Assembly (NCBI GenBank): GCA_013146195.2
Contig: CM028382.1
Coordinates: forward strand, 63,095,596-63,159,595
DNA length: 64,000 bases
Source of the DNA: Codonopsis lanceolata
Lineage: Eukaryota > Streptophyta > Magnoliopsida > Asterales > Campanulaceae
Direction: 5' to 3'
In this document: piece after piece, positions 1-11,929 of the stretch
Numbering within the stretch: the stretch's first letter is position 1
Layout of the letters: each line of letters opens with the position of its first letter
Translations under genes and position numbers: made by a program
Notes under the pieces: model-generated
What the model saw: only the letters and a program-made list of their open reading frames with translations
Database searches by the model: none
What the model was told of the DNA's origin: nothing

Positions 1-663
1 ACTTGGGGCGGGCGCCTCACTCGAGCCATGCGGCCGCTGGACCACTCGGAGCACCAAAACTTGACCTAAACAAGTCCTAAATGGTCCCAAGCTCATGGGC
101 AACCATTCTAGGGTCTAACACAACTCAAAACATGTCAGAAACACACCGAACATCACCGGAACAAGGTAGGACAAGGCTCGAGTCAAGCGACGATTGGTTG
201 GCGAATCAAACCGGATCAAGGTCAAAAAACTAGGGTAACTTGGGCATGGAATAGGCTTGTTTAATCATGGTTATGACTTGAATACAAGTCCGGGAACTCA
301 AGGAACAATTCGCACGTCGAAATCTGAGCAAAGCGGGAGGCGGGTGAAATCGCTAAGGCCAAAACAAGGCAAGAAGGTTTCTAAACTTCCCAACAAGCTT
401 ACTATGATCAAGTGTTCTAAGTCATCTATGAAAGACAATAGAACCCTAACAAGTCTCGGTTGAGTGCAAATCAAGCTAAGGCAACACTCGAGGCATAACG
501 GGAAGGTATGCTAAGCATAGAAGGTATCAGCGACAAGGAGCATAATAATAATATCTGAGCAGGGCATGGACAAAGAGATATCTAATCATGTTAAAGCATG
601 AAACAAGCAATGTTATTAAGGCATAAGAACAAGTAATGCAAGTAATGGGTTTGGGTTCTCACA
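1..663 (-). repeat. T1 3' LTR, truncated by window edge
   Basis: Bases 60-663 match 7,670-8,283 almost base for base with scattered one-base length changes, which identifies a second LTR copy. Its right edge is ...GGTTCTCACA, so on the minus strand the LTR opens with TGTGAGAACC directly after the polypurine tract. Only about a quarter of the 2.9 kb LTR is in the window. Confidence 0.85.
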
Positions 664-681
664 TCCTCCCCCACTTAAAGG
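664..681 (-). other. T1 polypurine tract (plus-strand priming site)
   Basis: On the minus strand this reads CTTTAAGTGGGGGAGGA directly before the TGTGAG start of the LTR. The same tract precedes the T2 3' LTR at 13,417-13,433. It marks the end of the internal region. Confidence 0.85.
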
Positions 682-689
682 AATTTAGT

Positions 690-2140
690 CCCTAAATTCT
701 TAGAGTCATCGAATAGGAAAGGGTATTTCTCTCTCATATCAAGCTCGGTCTCCCACGTGGCTTCCTCGATATCGTGATTCTTCCACAAGACCTTCACCAA
801 GGGAATTTTCTTTGTCCTCAACACTTGCTCTTTCGTGTCGGAATCCTCACCGGCTTCTCATCATAAGAAGGTCGGGCTCAAAAGTAATCTCTTCATAGGT
901 AAGGACATGCGACTCATCCTTCAAGTATTTGCGTAGCATCGAGACATGAAAGGCGTCATGAACATCCGATATAGAAGGCGGCAATGCTAGATGCGCCAAA
1001 GCTCCAATCCTTTCTAGGATCTCGAATGGTCCAATGAATCGAGGCGAAAGTTACCCTTCTTTCCAAATCGCTTAGTACCGCGTCGGGCGATACTTTCAAG
1101 AACACATAGTCACCAACACGAAATTCTAGGTCGCGTCTCAGGTTATCAGCGTAGCTCTTACGTCTACTACGGGCTGTAAGCAATCTATCTCTAATAAGCT
1201 TCACGCTCTCGGTGCATTGTTGTACCATCTCAGAACCCCAAAGTTTAGCTTCACCAACCTCATCCCGGCAAATCGGTGAGCGACACTTGCGCCCATATAA
1301 AGCCTCGTATGGCGCCATCTCAATCTTGGGCGGTAACTATTATTGTATGCGAATTCGGCTAACGGTAAGTGGGAATCCCAACTACCCTTGAAATCCATGG
1401 CACAAGCACGCAACAAATCCTCCGATACTGAATCAATCTCTCAGTGACCATCGGTGCGGGTGAAAAGCCGTACTAAAGTTTAACCGTACCCAAAGCTTCA
1501 CTGCAAAGAATGCGAGAATCTGGAAGTGAACACGGGGTCTCTATCAGAAACAATGCTAAGCTGGAATGCCGTGCAATCTCACGATGTCTGGACATACAAT
1601 CGCAAGCGACTCAAACTATAAGTCATCGCCTTGAGGGATAAAATGTGAAGATTTGGTCAACCTATCCACAACAACCCAAAGCTGCATCGAAACCTCGGCG
1701 ATGCGTGGCAATCTGTCACAAAATCCATGGTGATATGCTCCCTTCCACTCAGGTATCTCAAGTGGTGAAGCAAACCGGCGGTCTCACGGTGTTCGCCCTT
1801 AACTGTGCGACACGTCAAGCATCTAGACACATAGTGCGCTATTTCTCTCTTCATCCCATTCCACCACAGCTGTCTCTTCAAGTCCTATACATTTTAGTAC
1901 TCCACGGATGTATAGTATACTTGGCCTTGTGAGCCTCATCAAGAACCATGCGCTTAACCCCATCGGTAGAAGGCACATGCAAACCTACCACGAAAAGTCA
2001 AAATCCCATCGGTGTTCAAAGCAAACTCCGGTGTCTTACCATCACCCAAGGCCATCAATAATCTTCCCTAACTTCGAGAATCGAAACTTGAGCCTTCTTA
2101 ATCAACTCAAACAATGCGGGCGTAAGCACGCACGCTAGCA
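690..2140 (-). pseudogene. T1 integrase with C-terminal chromodomain region, broken
   Basis: Integrase inserts the cDNA copy into the genome; in chromoviruses a C-terminal chromodomain directs it to heterochromatin. The zinc-binding part is visible on the minus strand at about 1,881-1,790, with WWNGMKREIAHYVSRCLTC, followed by HITMDFV of the catalytic core. Downstream, 1,416-1,201 encodes LRACAMDFKGSWDSHLPLAE and 1,318-956 encodes MAPYEALYGRKCRSPIC and FRVGDYVFLKVSP, which are standard plant gypsy integrase C-terminal motifs. The last 270 bases before the polypurine tract match the T2 chromodomain region in opposite orientation. At least four frame changes separate these blocks, so this is a pseudogene. 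Identity as integrase is secure; chromodomain function cannot be judged. Confidence 0.8.
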
Positions 2141-2239
2141 AAGATAACCTATGCTCATTCTTGGCCTGGACTCCATTCTCGGGCGTCCTCGAAGCATCTT
2201 CCACTCCTTCATCATCAAACAAGACATAAACGCCTTCCT

Positions 2240-3560
2240 ACTCAAGGCATCATAGCAGCGACATTAGCTTTCCCGGATGATATGAAATAATGCGATCATG
2301 ATCCTTGGTTTCTCCATCCATCGCCCATCGCATATTCAACTCTTTTTGTGAAAAGAGATACTTCAAACTCTTATGATCGGTGAATATCTCAAACTTAGCC
2401 CGTAAAGATAATGCTTCCACTTGTGGGCGCAAAGATGATAAATTGCCGGTTCAAGGTCATGCGTCGGGTAATTACGCTCATAAGGTGATAGCTTCCTCGA
2501 AGCATAGCGATAACTCTCCATTCGCATAAGCACGCATCCCAAGCCTTCTAGCGGCGTCGCTATAAATCACAAAGTTCTCACAACCAGCAGGCAATGCCAA
2601 AATAGGAGCCGTAGTCAACCTCCTTTTCAACTCCACGAAAACTAGCCTCGCACTTATCACTCCATATAAAAGTAGACTTCTTACGAGTCAAATTAGTCAT
2701 CGGAGTAGCGATCTTGAAAACCCCTCAATGAACCTACGGTAATAACTTTGCCGGGCCGAAACTACGGACCTCGGTCACCGTACTAGGCGTCTTCCACTTA
2801 TGTAATCGCCTCGACCTTGGATGGATCCACCGCGATACCATCACTAGACACCACGTGCCCTAGGAAAGAAACTTGCTCAAGCCGAGAAAGCACACTTACT
2901 AAATTTCGCGTAAAAGTTGCTTCTTCGCGAGGATAGAAAGAACTTCTCTCAAGTGATTCGCGTGTTCCTCTCGTGACTTGGAGTACACAAGAATGTCATC
3001 AATAAAACCACTACAAAGCAATCGAGATACTCGTGGAAAACCCTATTCATCAAGTCCATGAAAGCTGCAGGTGCGTTGGTCAATCAAATGGCATCACAAC
3101 AAACTCATAGTGACCATAGCAGCGTACGGAAGGCCGTCTTCGGGACATCCTCGCTCTAACCCTCAGCTGGTGATAGCCGCTCCTCAAGTCAAACTTGGAA
3201 TAGACAAGCTGAACCCAGAAGTTGATCAAAAGATCGTCAATGTGTGGCAAGGGATACCTATTTTTGATAGTAACTTTGGTTCAAGCGTCGATAGTCTATA
3301 CAAAGCATAAACTACCATCCTTCTTCCTCACACAACAACAGGGTGCACCCAAGGAGATACACTCGGTTTAATGAACTCCTATCTAGAAGTTCTGCGGTGA
3401 TCCTTCAACTCTCGCAACTCCGCCGGGAATATACGGTAAGGTGCCCTAGAAATAGGCGAAGTCCACGGCAATAGTTCAATCTGAACTCTAGTTCTCGGTC
3501 GGGAGGCAAAGCATACTCGGAAGAAAAGACATCGGGGAACTCATTAACTACTAGGGATAT
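2240..3560 (-). pseudogene. T1 reverse transcriptase and RNase H, broken
   Basis: This block copies the element RNA into DNA and removes the RNA strand. The RNase H part is clear on the minus strand at 2,432-2,250 (AKFEIFTDHKSLKYLFSQKE) and 2,660-2,478 (RLTTAPILALPAG, then FVIYSDAARRLGMR). The RT catalytic FIDD motif lies at about 3,006-2,993, followed by ILVYSKSREEH. The N-terminal RT half (about 3,560-3,050) can be recognised only in short pieces because of many one-base length changes. Compared with T2, this copy has CAA where T2 shows a shortened codon at the FSQKE motif. It is not functional. Confidence 0.8.
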
Positions 3561-3769
3561 CCTCTAGCTTAGCGAGAAGACATGCTAGTATCAAGAACAC
3601 AAGCTAAATACCCGTACACAGCGATAAGAGTTGTCTAGCATGGCGAAATAATATGAACCCCGCTCATAGCATGATCACCAGAAAACACAAATTAGGAATA
3701 CCGGGCATGGCAAAGTTACTTTCTTCGGCGGCGATCAACTAAAGCATGATGTACACATAGCCAATCCAT

Positions 3770-4070
3770 ACCAAGAATCACATCAAAGTCTCTAATAGGC
3801 AATACTACCAAATCGGCATGCAAGACTTCGATCATGAACAAGCACATCCACGGCCTCTATAGACCTCGAGGCGCCAACAAGCAATCACCCAGCGGTGTAG
3901 ACACCTCAAGCACATAAGGTAGCTGGGCGGGCAAGACACATAAATGTTCTAGGAAATGCGATGCAACATAAGAATGGGTAGAACCGGGATCTATAAGAAC
4001 TTCGAGCATGATGACCGAAGGCGAAAAGTACCTCAGATCACAGTAGACTCGGGAACACCTCGTGATCAAG
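3770..4070 (-). pseudogene. T1 aspartic protease fragment
   Basis: The retroviral-type aspartic protease processes the Gag-Pol polyprotein. The minus strand encodes VLIDPGSTHSYVASHFLEHL followed by LPYVLEVSTPLGDCLL. The D-P-G-S-T-H-S form of the active site is typical of plant chromoviruses of the Del/Tekay type. The block lies between the gag zinc-knuckle region and RT as expected. Frameshifts separate it from both neighbours. Confidence 0.75.
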
Positions 4071-4159
4071 CGAAGACACGAGCACTGCGCCTTAGGGCGC
4101 CCATCGCTATCCCTCTTGGACCCAGGCTAGCTGAGGCCGACCAGGGGTAGGGCTCTAGA

Positions 4160-5260
4160 CTTAGGGCGATCTTTGGCCGATGATTTGGATCTCACAACTA
4201 AGACACGTGCCAAGTGCAGTCAGGCACTTCTCGCTAGAGTGCCCAATCTTATTACAATAAGAACAAACCAATGGTCCTCATACAGTGCATTTGCCCGAGG
4301 TAGGAGCACTACTACGCGACTCTCGGCGGGCGCCTATCGACCACAGGGCGATGCCTATCGACCACCACTGCGGCGGTTGCCAGGTAGCGGACCGATTTCA
4401 GAAGACCGACCTCTACCGGTCGCTGCGGGCTAGCTGCTGAAGGCGCTGCGGGATGCTTACACTGCACTGCTCCTCGATGTCTCGCTCGATCTCATACGCA
4501 CGATCTACCGCACTTTTCCGTGTCGCTACTTGTAGGGATAACAAGCTGTTTCTGTATTCGGTCTTCAACCCCTTCACGAACCTCACGGTCTGTGTCTCTC
4601 ATCTTGCACCGGATGTGCACAATACGGAGACAACTCGGTGAATTTAGAAGAATCTTGAGCTATAGACATGGAACCTGCTCCAATTCACGGAATTCTTTCT
4701 CCCTTATTTGTCTAATCACTGTAGGCACATAAGTAGCCCTAAACTACTGCCTCAAATGTAGGCCACTGCACCGCCGATTCAACTCCCAACTAGCAAGTAA
4801 AACCTCCACCAATGATTGGCGGCTCCTCTAGCTTATAGCGGCTAAGATCACTTTCTCCTCATCAGTGCAATCCGGTGTTGCAAAGATTTTCTTCACGTCC
4901 TCAAGCCATAGCTCGGCCATACTAGCATCCGCCTCTCCCTCAAAGATGGAGGCTTCATTTTCAAGAATCTCTCTAACACGGCATTATTCCGTGCCCAGCA
5001 CCGGTGGTATAGGCTAGCGGTGGCGACACTCTCGCCTCTGTTGCGGGGTGGTGGTGGAGGAGGTACATTCGACCAGCCCAAGGCTGGGCCATCTCGGTCA
5101 TAATCTACGTCATACGGCGGTACAAATCCGCCATCGAGCATTCATGCCCACTTTGGATTCGGTTGGAGGTGGAGGTGGCAACTCCACTTCGGGTTCCTCG
5201 GGAACTCTCACAGGTCGGCCTCTACCTCGGCTACACGGTGCGCTCTAGGGTTCACCATCA
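4160..5260 (-). pseudogene. T1 gag nucleocapsid, broken
   Basis: Gag forms the cytoplasmic virus-like particle and binds element RNA. The best N-terminal stretch on the minus strand is at 5,141-4,893, with PPPPPPRNRG and a KMKPPS segment matching the T2 block at 9,145-9,170. The region at about 4,260-4,150 matches the T2 zinc-knuckle segment. Several frame changes and short deletions leave no continuous ORF. The assignment rests on position after the primer site and similarity to T2 gag. Confidence 0.65.
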
Positions 5261-5354
5261 AGCACCTATAAGAATTCACTCGGCGTTAGAACATCACACC
5301 AGAAACAACCCTAGGCCATGGAACCTATCACGGCCGATAGCTAACCTAAAACAA

Positions 5355-5365
5355 GCTCGATACCA
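5355..5365 (-). other. T1 primer-binding site (tRNA-Met type)
   Basis: The minus strand reads TGGTATCGAGC four bases inside the LTR edge. The usual plant initiator-tRNA-Met primer site is TGGTATCAGAGC, so one A is missing from the CAG. The same shortened form occurs in T2 at 8,733-8,743. Confidence 0.75.
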
Positions 5366-5369
5366 AGCG

Positions 5370-8283
5370 TGGCGACCGGCAGAGATGGGGCCGAGGTCGG
5401 GCCGCCCATAAATAAGGAGGAAACAAGTAGGCAATTAAACATGCAGGACTTAATTTACAAAAAACGTGGCCCTTAACATTGAGTCGCGGCACGCCTCGGC
5501 ACCAAGCAGTGGGATATTTTTAAAACTTTTAAACGATAAGCAGGTTAAACAATATAACCAAGTCTTCGGCGACACTACATCTGGAACCCAAGCTAACGAT
5601 TTATGGACAAGGATTAAAGAAGAGCTAATAGCATGCTCGGCGGAAGACTAAACGTGGAGGAATAATAACAAGTTAACAAAGGCTCGGCTTACACAATGGA
5701 GGCACAAAGGGTTACAAGTACTACAAGTATTAAACTACTAGCGGTTAAGATTTACAATCAAGTTCTACACAAATACCCAAGCATAGTCTAGTTGGTTGCT
5801 TAACCGTCGTCCTTACAAAATTATAAACAAGAAGAGGCCATCAAAACCACCTCTTGAAGAATCAGCGGTCACCAAAAGGCCTGAAAGCACGAACACGGCT
5901 AGTCAACGAGCGGGACTGTCTTGCTAGGATCTAAAAGCGATAAAGGGAAAAGGGTAAGTCATAAAGACTTGTAAGCTATTAATCATGCATGTCATGGCAA
6001 GATGCAACATTCAAGGCAAGATAGTCACAAGCATAGAGTCATATATCCGGGATGCACATTGTTTCACATAAGTGCGCATAAATAAATCACATAGGATAAG
6101 GATATATGGAGAGCCGGGCATTACGTAGTTCGCATACAAGCGTTATCGGAATGTGCGGGTATCGAATGTGTGTAAGTACATCGATCTTCAGAGATGCAGG
6201 GATAGTCACCGGTGATGCTCTTAAATGATTACGGCATGGGAGCTACTTCCCAGCTTGTGGCCACGGTGGAGGCGTGTGTGCCAAAGGCGGGATGCCGGTG
6301 GACTCATGCAATGCCAAGTAATGTATACTTAACAAAATTCTCAAGTAGAAAAGAGCGAGGTCGACAAGAGCGATCGTTCAAGACAAAATAAATTATTCTT
6401 ATCAATAACCAAGTAGGGTTGAGTTCGACAAGAGCGAACTCATGTCATAATGGTCATTCCATAATATGACATTCAAGATCAAGCAAGGCAATCAATTCAA
6501 GTTCAAAGTCTAGAATTATTATTCTTAGGAAGCAGCATTTAAAGCGTCGTAGGGATTAATCGTGAGCCGGTATTGTTCAATAGCTCGCTAATCTTGACTC
6601 GGTTGAGTCGTCTCTAACAGTTCATCCAATAGAGTTAGGGCGCTAAATGCATCACAAACCCTTTTCTAAGTTCTCGTATATGATCGGTAGGTCATTAATC
6701 CATTTAACAACCGTAGTTAAGAATTATCGATAATTCGAATTCAAGGGACCTTAGAATCATTCTTTCAAGGTTATTAAAATGCAAGGGTCCAAGTTATTTA
6801 TTTATTCGTGGGGAACATAGAACACAATTTATTCTAGGCCTAGGACCCAATTCAATAGGATAATCAATACAAGGCATATGAAACCCTAGAATTCAAAATT
6901 CCCAAGAGTTATCAAAATATATTAATCCAAGAACATTAGTTGTTCCTAAGGAAGCATAGAACATAATTAATTCTAGGCATAGGCCTCAATCAACAAGATG
7001 GACATATTAATCAAAATCTCAAGAGACCAATTCAACCTAGATCATGGCATGGGCATGGAAAAGCATGGGGATCAATAGACAAGGGGATCATGGCAAGTCT
7101 AATCATACAACCTAAGGGGAAATCAATAGCTTACCTTCACCAAGGAAAAGGAAGGTTGGAGCACAAAATGTCGGATGGAATCGATCTCCTCGTCGGTAGC
7201 TTCACTCCGGTGGTCTCGGTTTGGCAAGCGGAGGTCGGGAGCTCAATCTAGGGGAGAGACACACACACTAATCTCACCTATTCTCTACACACACTAACCA
7301 TGGCAGAGAGGAGAAAATCGATAATGGAAGGTTTAAGGTTAAGTCAACAAGAGGGCCTTTATATACTTTGCATGGATTTGGTGGAATTCCAAATGTCAAG
7401 AGGAGAAGAGTGGTGGAATCCACATGTCGAAAGGAGGTTGCTTGAGATTAGGACTAATCTAGCTTGATTAGGGTTTAATAGGTTGGATTAGGGCCAATTA
7501 GGAAGGGGTTTAAGTGGCTAATTGGATCACAAAAGCTGGAAGGAGGAAAATCCCGTAGAGCTGAGCAGAGGTGGGGCGGCGCCTCATGAAGGGCCATGCG
7601 GCCGCCTCGGATCTTGGTTCCTTTTTCATTTGCTCTACTTGGGGGAGCCATCTGAACTTAGAGCATCAAAACTTGACCTAAACAAGTCCTAAATGGTCCC
7701 AAGCTCATGGGCAACCATTCTAGGGTCTAACACAACTCAAAACATGTCGAAACACACCCGAACATCACCGAACAAGGTAGGACAAGGCTCGAGTCAAGCG
7801 ACGATTGGTTGGCGAATCAAACCGGATCAACGTTAATAAAACTAGGGTAACTTGGGCATGAAAAAGGATTGTTTAATCATGGTTATGACTTGAATACAAG
7901 TCCGGGAACTCAAGGAACAATTCGCACGTCGAAATACGAGCAAAGCGGGAGGCGGGTGAAATCGCTAAAGGCCAAAACAAAGCAAGAAGGTTTCTAAACT
8001 TCCAATCAAGCTTACAAGGATCAAGGCGAGTGTTCTAAGTCATCTATGGACGACAATAGAACCCTAACAAGTCTCGGTTGAGTGCAAATCAAGCTAAGGC
8101 AACACTCAAGGCATAACGGCAAGGTATGCTAAGCATAGAAGGTATTCAAGCGACAAGGAGCATAATAATGATAATCTGAGCCGGACATGGACAAAAAGAG
8201 ATATCTAACATGTTAAAGCATGAAACAAGCATGTTATTAAGGCATAGAACAAGTAATGCAAGTAATGGGTTTGGGTTCTCACA
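5370..8283 (-). repeat. T1 5' LTR, 2.9 kb
   Basis: The LTR runs from 8,283 (TGTGAGAACC on the minus strand) to 5,370 (ending GTCGCCA next to the primer site). Its promoter-proximal part matches the 3' LTR copy at 60-663. Its 5,370-6,300 end matches, in inverse orientation, the U5-side half of the T2 3' LTR (about 15,000-15,967), including a conserved hairpin-like GACAAGAGCG tract (about 6,360 and 6,430). There is no gene in this stretch; short ORFs here are chance. Confidence 0.85.
7357..7366 (-). promoter_or_regulatory. Putative T1 LTR TATA box
   Basis: The minus strand reads GTATATAAAG about 0.9 kb into the LTR, upstream of primer site and gag. It is the clearest TATA-like element in the LTR. 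Transcription would run leftward into T1. Confidence 0.5.
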
Positions 8284-8730
8284 ATAAGCTAGTCATCTAG
8301 ACTATGCTTGGGATTGTATAGACGTGTACTAAGTGTATTCTGTAGCTACTTGTAGTATTAACTCTTGTAGTACTTACTTATCTTTTGATGCCGGCAATTG
8401 TACTAGCGTGCCTTGTATATCGTGTGTTGTTCACTACGTATAGACATCGCTGAGCATCCTATTAGCTCTTATTTATTTCCTTGTCGTATTAGCTGCTTAG
8501 CTTGGGTTCATTGTAGTGTCGCAGAAACTTGGATTAAATGTTTAAGCATCGAGGTGAAATGATTTTGAAATTTCACGACCTTTGTGTCGAGTTCTCTTGC
8601 GGCGAAATGTTGCGTCACGTCGAGTTTAAAAATAAAATATTTGAGTCCTTGCATGTTCTTCCCTTCTTGTATTGTCTTGTTTGGCGCTTCGGCCGCGGTT
8701 CCATCTCGGGTTAGGGGTCGGGAATCGCCA
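8284..8730 (+). repeat. T2 5' LTR, last 447 bp only
   Basis: Matches 15,508-15,967 of the 3' LTR with mostly one-base length differences. It ends ...ATCGCCA just before the primer site. The left edge abuts the TG/CA end of T1 at 8,283, which is the pattern of an insertion of T1 into this LTR. Confidence 0.85.
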
Positions 8731-8732
8731 GT

Positions 8733-8743
8733 TGGTATCGAGC
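8733..8743 (+). other. T2 primer-binding site (tRNA-Met type)
   Basis: TGGTATCGAGC two bases after the LTR end; the A of the usual CAG is missing, as in T1. Confidence 0.75.
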
Positions 8744-8879
8744 TCTCGTTAGCTTTTGTTATTGGTTAGGCGTCGTTAGCTATTGGTGGGATAGGTTCCA
8801 TGGCCTAGGTGGGTTATTTCTTGTGTGATGTTCTAGCGTCGAGTGAATTCTTATAGGTGCTTGATGGTGAATCCTAGAG

Positions 8880-9990
8880 CGGATCGTGTAGGCCGGTAGA
8901 GCGGACCCGGGAGAGTTCGATGAACTGAGGAGGGTTGCCACCTCCACCACCGAATCCAGTGGGCATGAATGCTCAATGGCGGATTTGTATCGCCGCATGG
9001 CGAGTTTATGACCGAGATGGCTCAGATAGGTCAAGGTCGAAATGTTCCTCCTCGCACCGCCAGAACGAATGCGAGAGTATCGCCACCAAGGAATGAAGTT
9101 ATACACGAAGCAAGGGTGCGAAATAATGCTATCTTAGAGGTTCTTGAAAATGAAGCCTCCATCATTTGAAGGAGAATCGGATGCTAGTATGGCGAGTTAT
9201 GGCTAGAGGGCGTGAAGAAGATCTTTGCGATTATGGGTATGCGGATGAGGAGAAGGTTGTATTAGCTGTGTATAAGCTTAGAGGAGCCGCCAATCATTGG
9301 TGGGAGGTTCTACGTGATAGTTGGGAGTTGAATCGAGTGGCTCAAGTATGGCTAACTTTGAGATGGAGTTTAGGGCTTCTTACGTGCTGTTGTGGTTAGG
9401 CGGCGGCGAGAGAAGAGTTCGGGAGATTTGGAGCGAGGAACCATGCGTAGCCCGATGATACGCTAAGTTCCTTGAATTATCCGTTATTGTGCACATCGGT
9501 GCGGATGAGAGACCACAGGACTCATAAGTTTGTGAAGGGTTGAAGGCGAGTTTAGGAGGCAATTGTTATCTCTTCGGTTGGAGGATTACAGGAGCGCAGT
9601 AGATCGTGCTTTTGAGATAGAGCGAGACATTGAGGAGCACAGACAGAAGTCTTCTCAGCAGCAGTCTTCGCAGGTGACCTCACAGCATTCAGGGAGAGGT
9701 CAATCTTCTGGAAATCGATCCAGGCGGCCGGGGCAATCGTCGTTTTTCATTATCGAGAATAGGCAGCGATGCGGTGGGCCGATTTAGGCAGCGATCGGTC
9801 GTAAATGGTAGTAGTGCTTTTACTCCTCGGGAGCGGCAGGCTCGAGTAGTGGACCTTTGACTTGTTCTCATTGCAATAAGATTGGGCATTGACGGCGGTG
9901 CGGTATAGGCTTGGCACTTGTCTTGGTTGTGGGGACTCTAGTCATAAGCTCGAGAGCGTCCTAAGAATAGAGTGGCCTTGATCGTAGGTT
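8880..9990 (+). pseudogene. T2 gag, broken
   Basis: Gag builds the particle and packages RNA. Recognisable blocks are PPSF-like sequence near 9,145, the capsid segment YADEEKVVLAVYKLRGAANH (9,236-9,296), and an uninterrupted 9,563-9,787 stretch with SLRLEDYRSAVDRAFEIERD followed by a Gln/Ser-rich linker. Two cysteine knuckles follow at about 9,860-9,960 (SHCNKIGH and CLGCGDSSHK), split by frameshifts. The Gln/Ser linker keeps many intact CAG codons, unlike the rest of T1/T2. At least five frame breaks are present. Confidence 0.75.
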
Positions 9991-10009
9991 ACGTTCGACA
10001 ATCCGGATC

Positions 10010-10470
10010 CAAAGAGATAATGATGGGCGTCTAAGGGCGAGGCTCGTGTTTTTGCACTTGATCGGCAAGGTGTTCCCAGAGTCTACACATGTGATCGGAG
10101 GTATTCTCTGTCTTCGGTCATAGAGCTCGAGTTCTTATTGATCCGGTTCTACTCATTCTTATGTCGCATCGCATTTCATAGAGCATTTATGTGTATTGCA
10201 CCTTTCGGTTGCCTTACGTGCTTGAGGTGTCTACACCGTTGGGTGAATGCTTATTGGCGTCGAGGTTTATAGAGATTGTGGCGTGCTTGTTAATGATCGA
10301 GTCTTGCATCTTTGATTTGGTAGTATTGCCTATTCGAGACTTTGATGTGATTCTTGGTATGGATTGGCTTTGTGCGAATCATGCTTTAGTAGATTGCCGT
10401 CGTAAGAGAGTCACTTTTCCATGCACAGTATTCGGAGTTCGTGTTTATGGGTGATCTTGCTATGAAAGGT
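10010..10470 (+). pseudogene. T2 aspartic protease fragment
   Basis: The block encodes a D-P-V/G-STHSY-like active site at about 10,138-10,165, then LPYVLEVSTPLGECLLASRF (10,209-10,268) and FDVILGMDWL (10,350-10,371), the C-terminal protease signature of plant chromoviruses. It corresponds to T1 3,770-4,070. The reading frame is stable from 10,191 to 10,454 and broken on both sides. It lies between gag and RT as in an intact element. Confidence 0.75.
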
Positions 10471-10599
10471 ATTCATGTTATTTACGCTACGTGCTAGACA
10501 ACTCTTATCTCGGGGTTGTGCGGGGTATTTAGCTTGCGTGCTTGATACTAGTGTCTCATTGCTAAACTAGAAGATGTTCAGGTAGTTAAGTGAATTTCA

Positions 10600-11900
10600 G
10601 GATGTCTTTTCTACCGATTATGCTTTGCCTCCCGAGAGAGTTAGAGTTTTGCATTGAGCTTTTGCGGGAACTTCGCCTATATCTAGAGCGCCTTATAGAA
10701 TGGCTCCAGCGGAGTTGAGAAAGTGAAAGAAGCAGGTTGCAAGAACTTCTAGATAGAGAGTTCATTAAACCGAGTGTGTCACCGTGGGGTGCACTTGGGT
10801 GTTATCGTGAAAGAAAGATGGTAGTTCTACGACTTTGCATAGATTATCGGCAGTTGAACCGAGGTTACTATCAAGAATCGGTATCCTTTGCCACATATTG
10901 ATGATCTCTTTGATCAACTTGAGGCTCGATTGTTTATTCCAAGTTTGACTTGAGGTGGCTATTATCGGTTGAGAGTTCGAGAGGAGGATGTTCCAAAGGC
11001 GACCTTTCGTACACGTTATGGCCATTATGAGTTCGTGGTTATGCCTTTTGGTTTGACGAATGCACTGCGGTTTTATGGATTTAATGAATAGGGTGTTTCA
11101 TGAATATCTTGATTGCTTTGTGGTTGTGTTTATTGATGATATCCTCGTGTACTCGAAGTCACGAGAGGAGCATGAGATTCACTTGAGAGAGGTTCTTTCG
11201 ATCTTGCGTGAGAAGAAGCTTTCTGAAGTTCGGATAAGTGTGCTTTGGTTTGGAACAAGTTGCTTTTCTAGGACACGTGGTGTCTAGTGATGGTATAGCG
11301 GTGGATCCATCTAAGGTTGAGGCGATTACTAAGTGGAAGAGCGCCTGAATGCGGTGACCAAGTCCGTAGTTTCTTGGGCTTGGCGGGTTATTACCGTAGG
11401 TTTATCGAGGGTTTCGAAGATCGCTACTCAGATGACTAAATTGACCTGAGAAGAATTCTTCTTTTATATGGAGTGATAAGTGCGAGGCTAGTTTTGGGGA
11501 ATTGAAGAGGAGGTTGACTACGGCTCTATCTTAGCATTGCCTAATGGTTCGGAGAACTTTGTTATCTATAGCGGCGCTTCACTAGAAGGTTTGGGTTGCG
11601 TGCTTATGCGAGAATGGGAGAGTATTGCCTATGCTTGAGGAAGTTATCACCTCAGCGAAATTATCCGGCGCATGATCTCGAGTTAGCCGCCATCATATTT
11701 GCACTTCATAAGTGGAAGCATTATCTTTATGGAGCTAAGTTTGAGATATATCTTGATCACAAGAGTTTAAAGTATCTCTTTTCGCGAAGGAGTTGAACAT
11801 GCGACGAGGCGATGGATGGAGAAGCTTAAGGATCACGGTACTATCTTGTATCATCAGGGAAGGCTAATGTTGTTGCCGATGCCTTGAGTAGGAAAGTGTA
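10600..11900 (+). pseudogene. T2 reverse transcriptase and RNase H, broken
   Basis: The clearest RT segment is 11,060-11,287, containing VVVFIDDILVYSKSREEHEI with the catalytic FIDD. RNase H follows at 11,596-11,796 (RNYPAHDLELAAIIFALHKW and FEIYLDHKSLKYLF). The N-terminal RT half (10,600-11,050) is recognisable but shifts frame repeatedly. At 11,781-11,810 two codons expected to carry CAG show CG instead, which disrupts the frame; T1 has an intact CAA at the first of these. It is non-functional. Confidence 0.8.
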
Positions 11901-11929
11901 CATGTCGTGCTTGATGATGAGAGAGTGGA

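Larger units (their letters stand above)
1..8283 (-). mobile_element. Ty3/gypsy chromovirus T1 (Tekay/Del-like), minus strand
   Basis: This is an LTR retrotransposon read leftward. From right to left it has a 5' LTR (8,283-5,370), a tRNA-Met type primer site (5,365-5,355), gag (about 5,260-4,160), protease (about 4,070-3,770), reverse transcriptase and RNase H (about 3,560-2,240), integrase with a decayed C-terminal chromodomain region (about 2,140-690), a polypurine tract (681-664) and a 3' LTR (663-1, cut by the window edge). Domain order RT-RH-INT, the DPGSTHSY protease motif, long LTRs and the integrase tail point to a chromovirus, most likely the Tekay/Del lineage; the lineage call is an inference. 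All coding parts are broken by frameshifts and stops, so it is not autonomous. It appears to be inserted in the 5' LTR of the related element T2. Confidence 0.85.

Noticed and set aside
1645..2138. Plus-strand ORFs across T1 integrase
   Set aside because: Opposite strand of the integrase pseudogene; no motif of their own.
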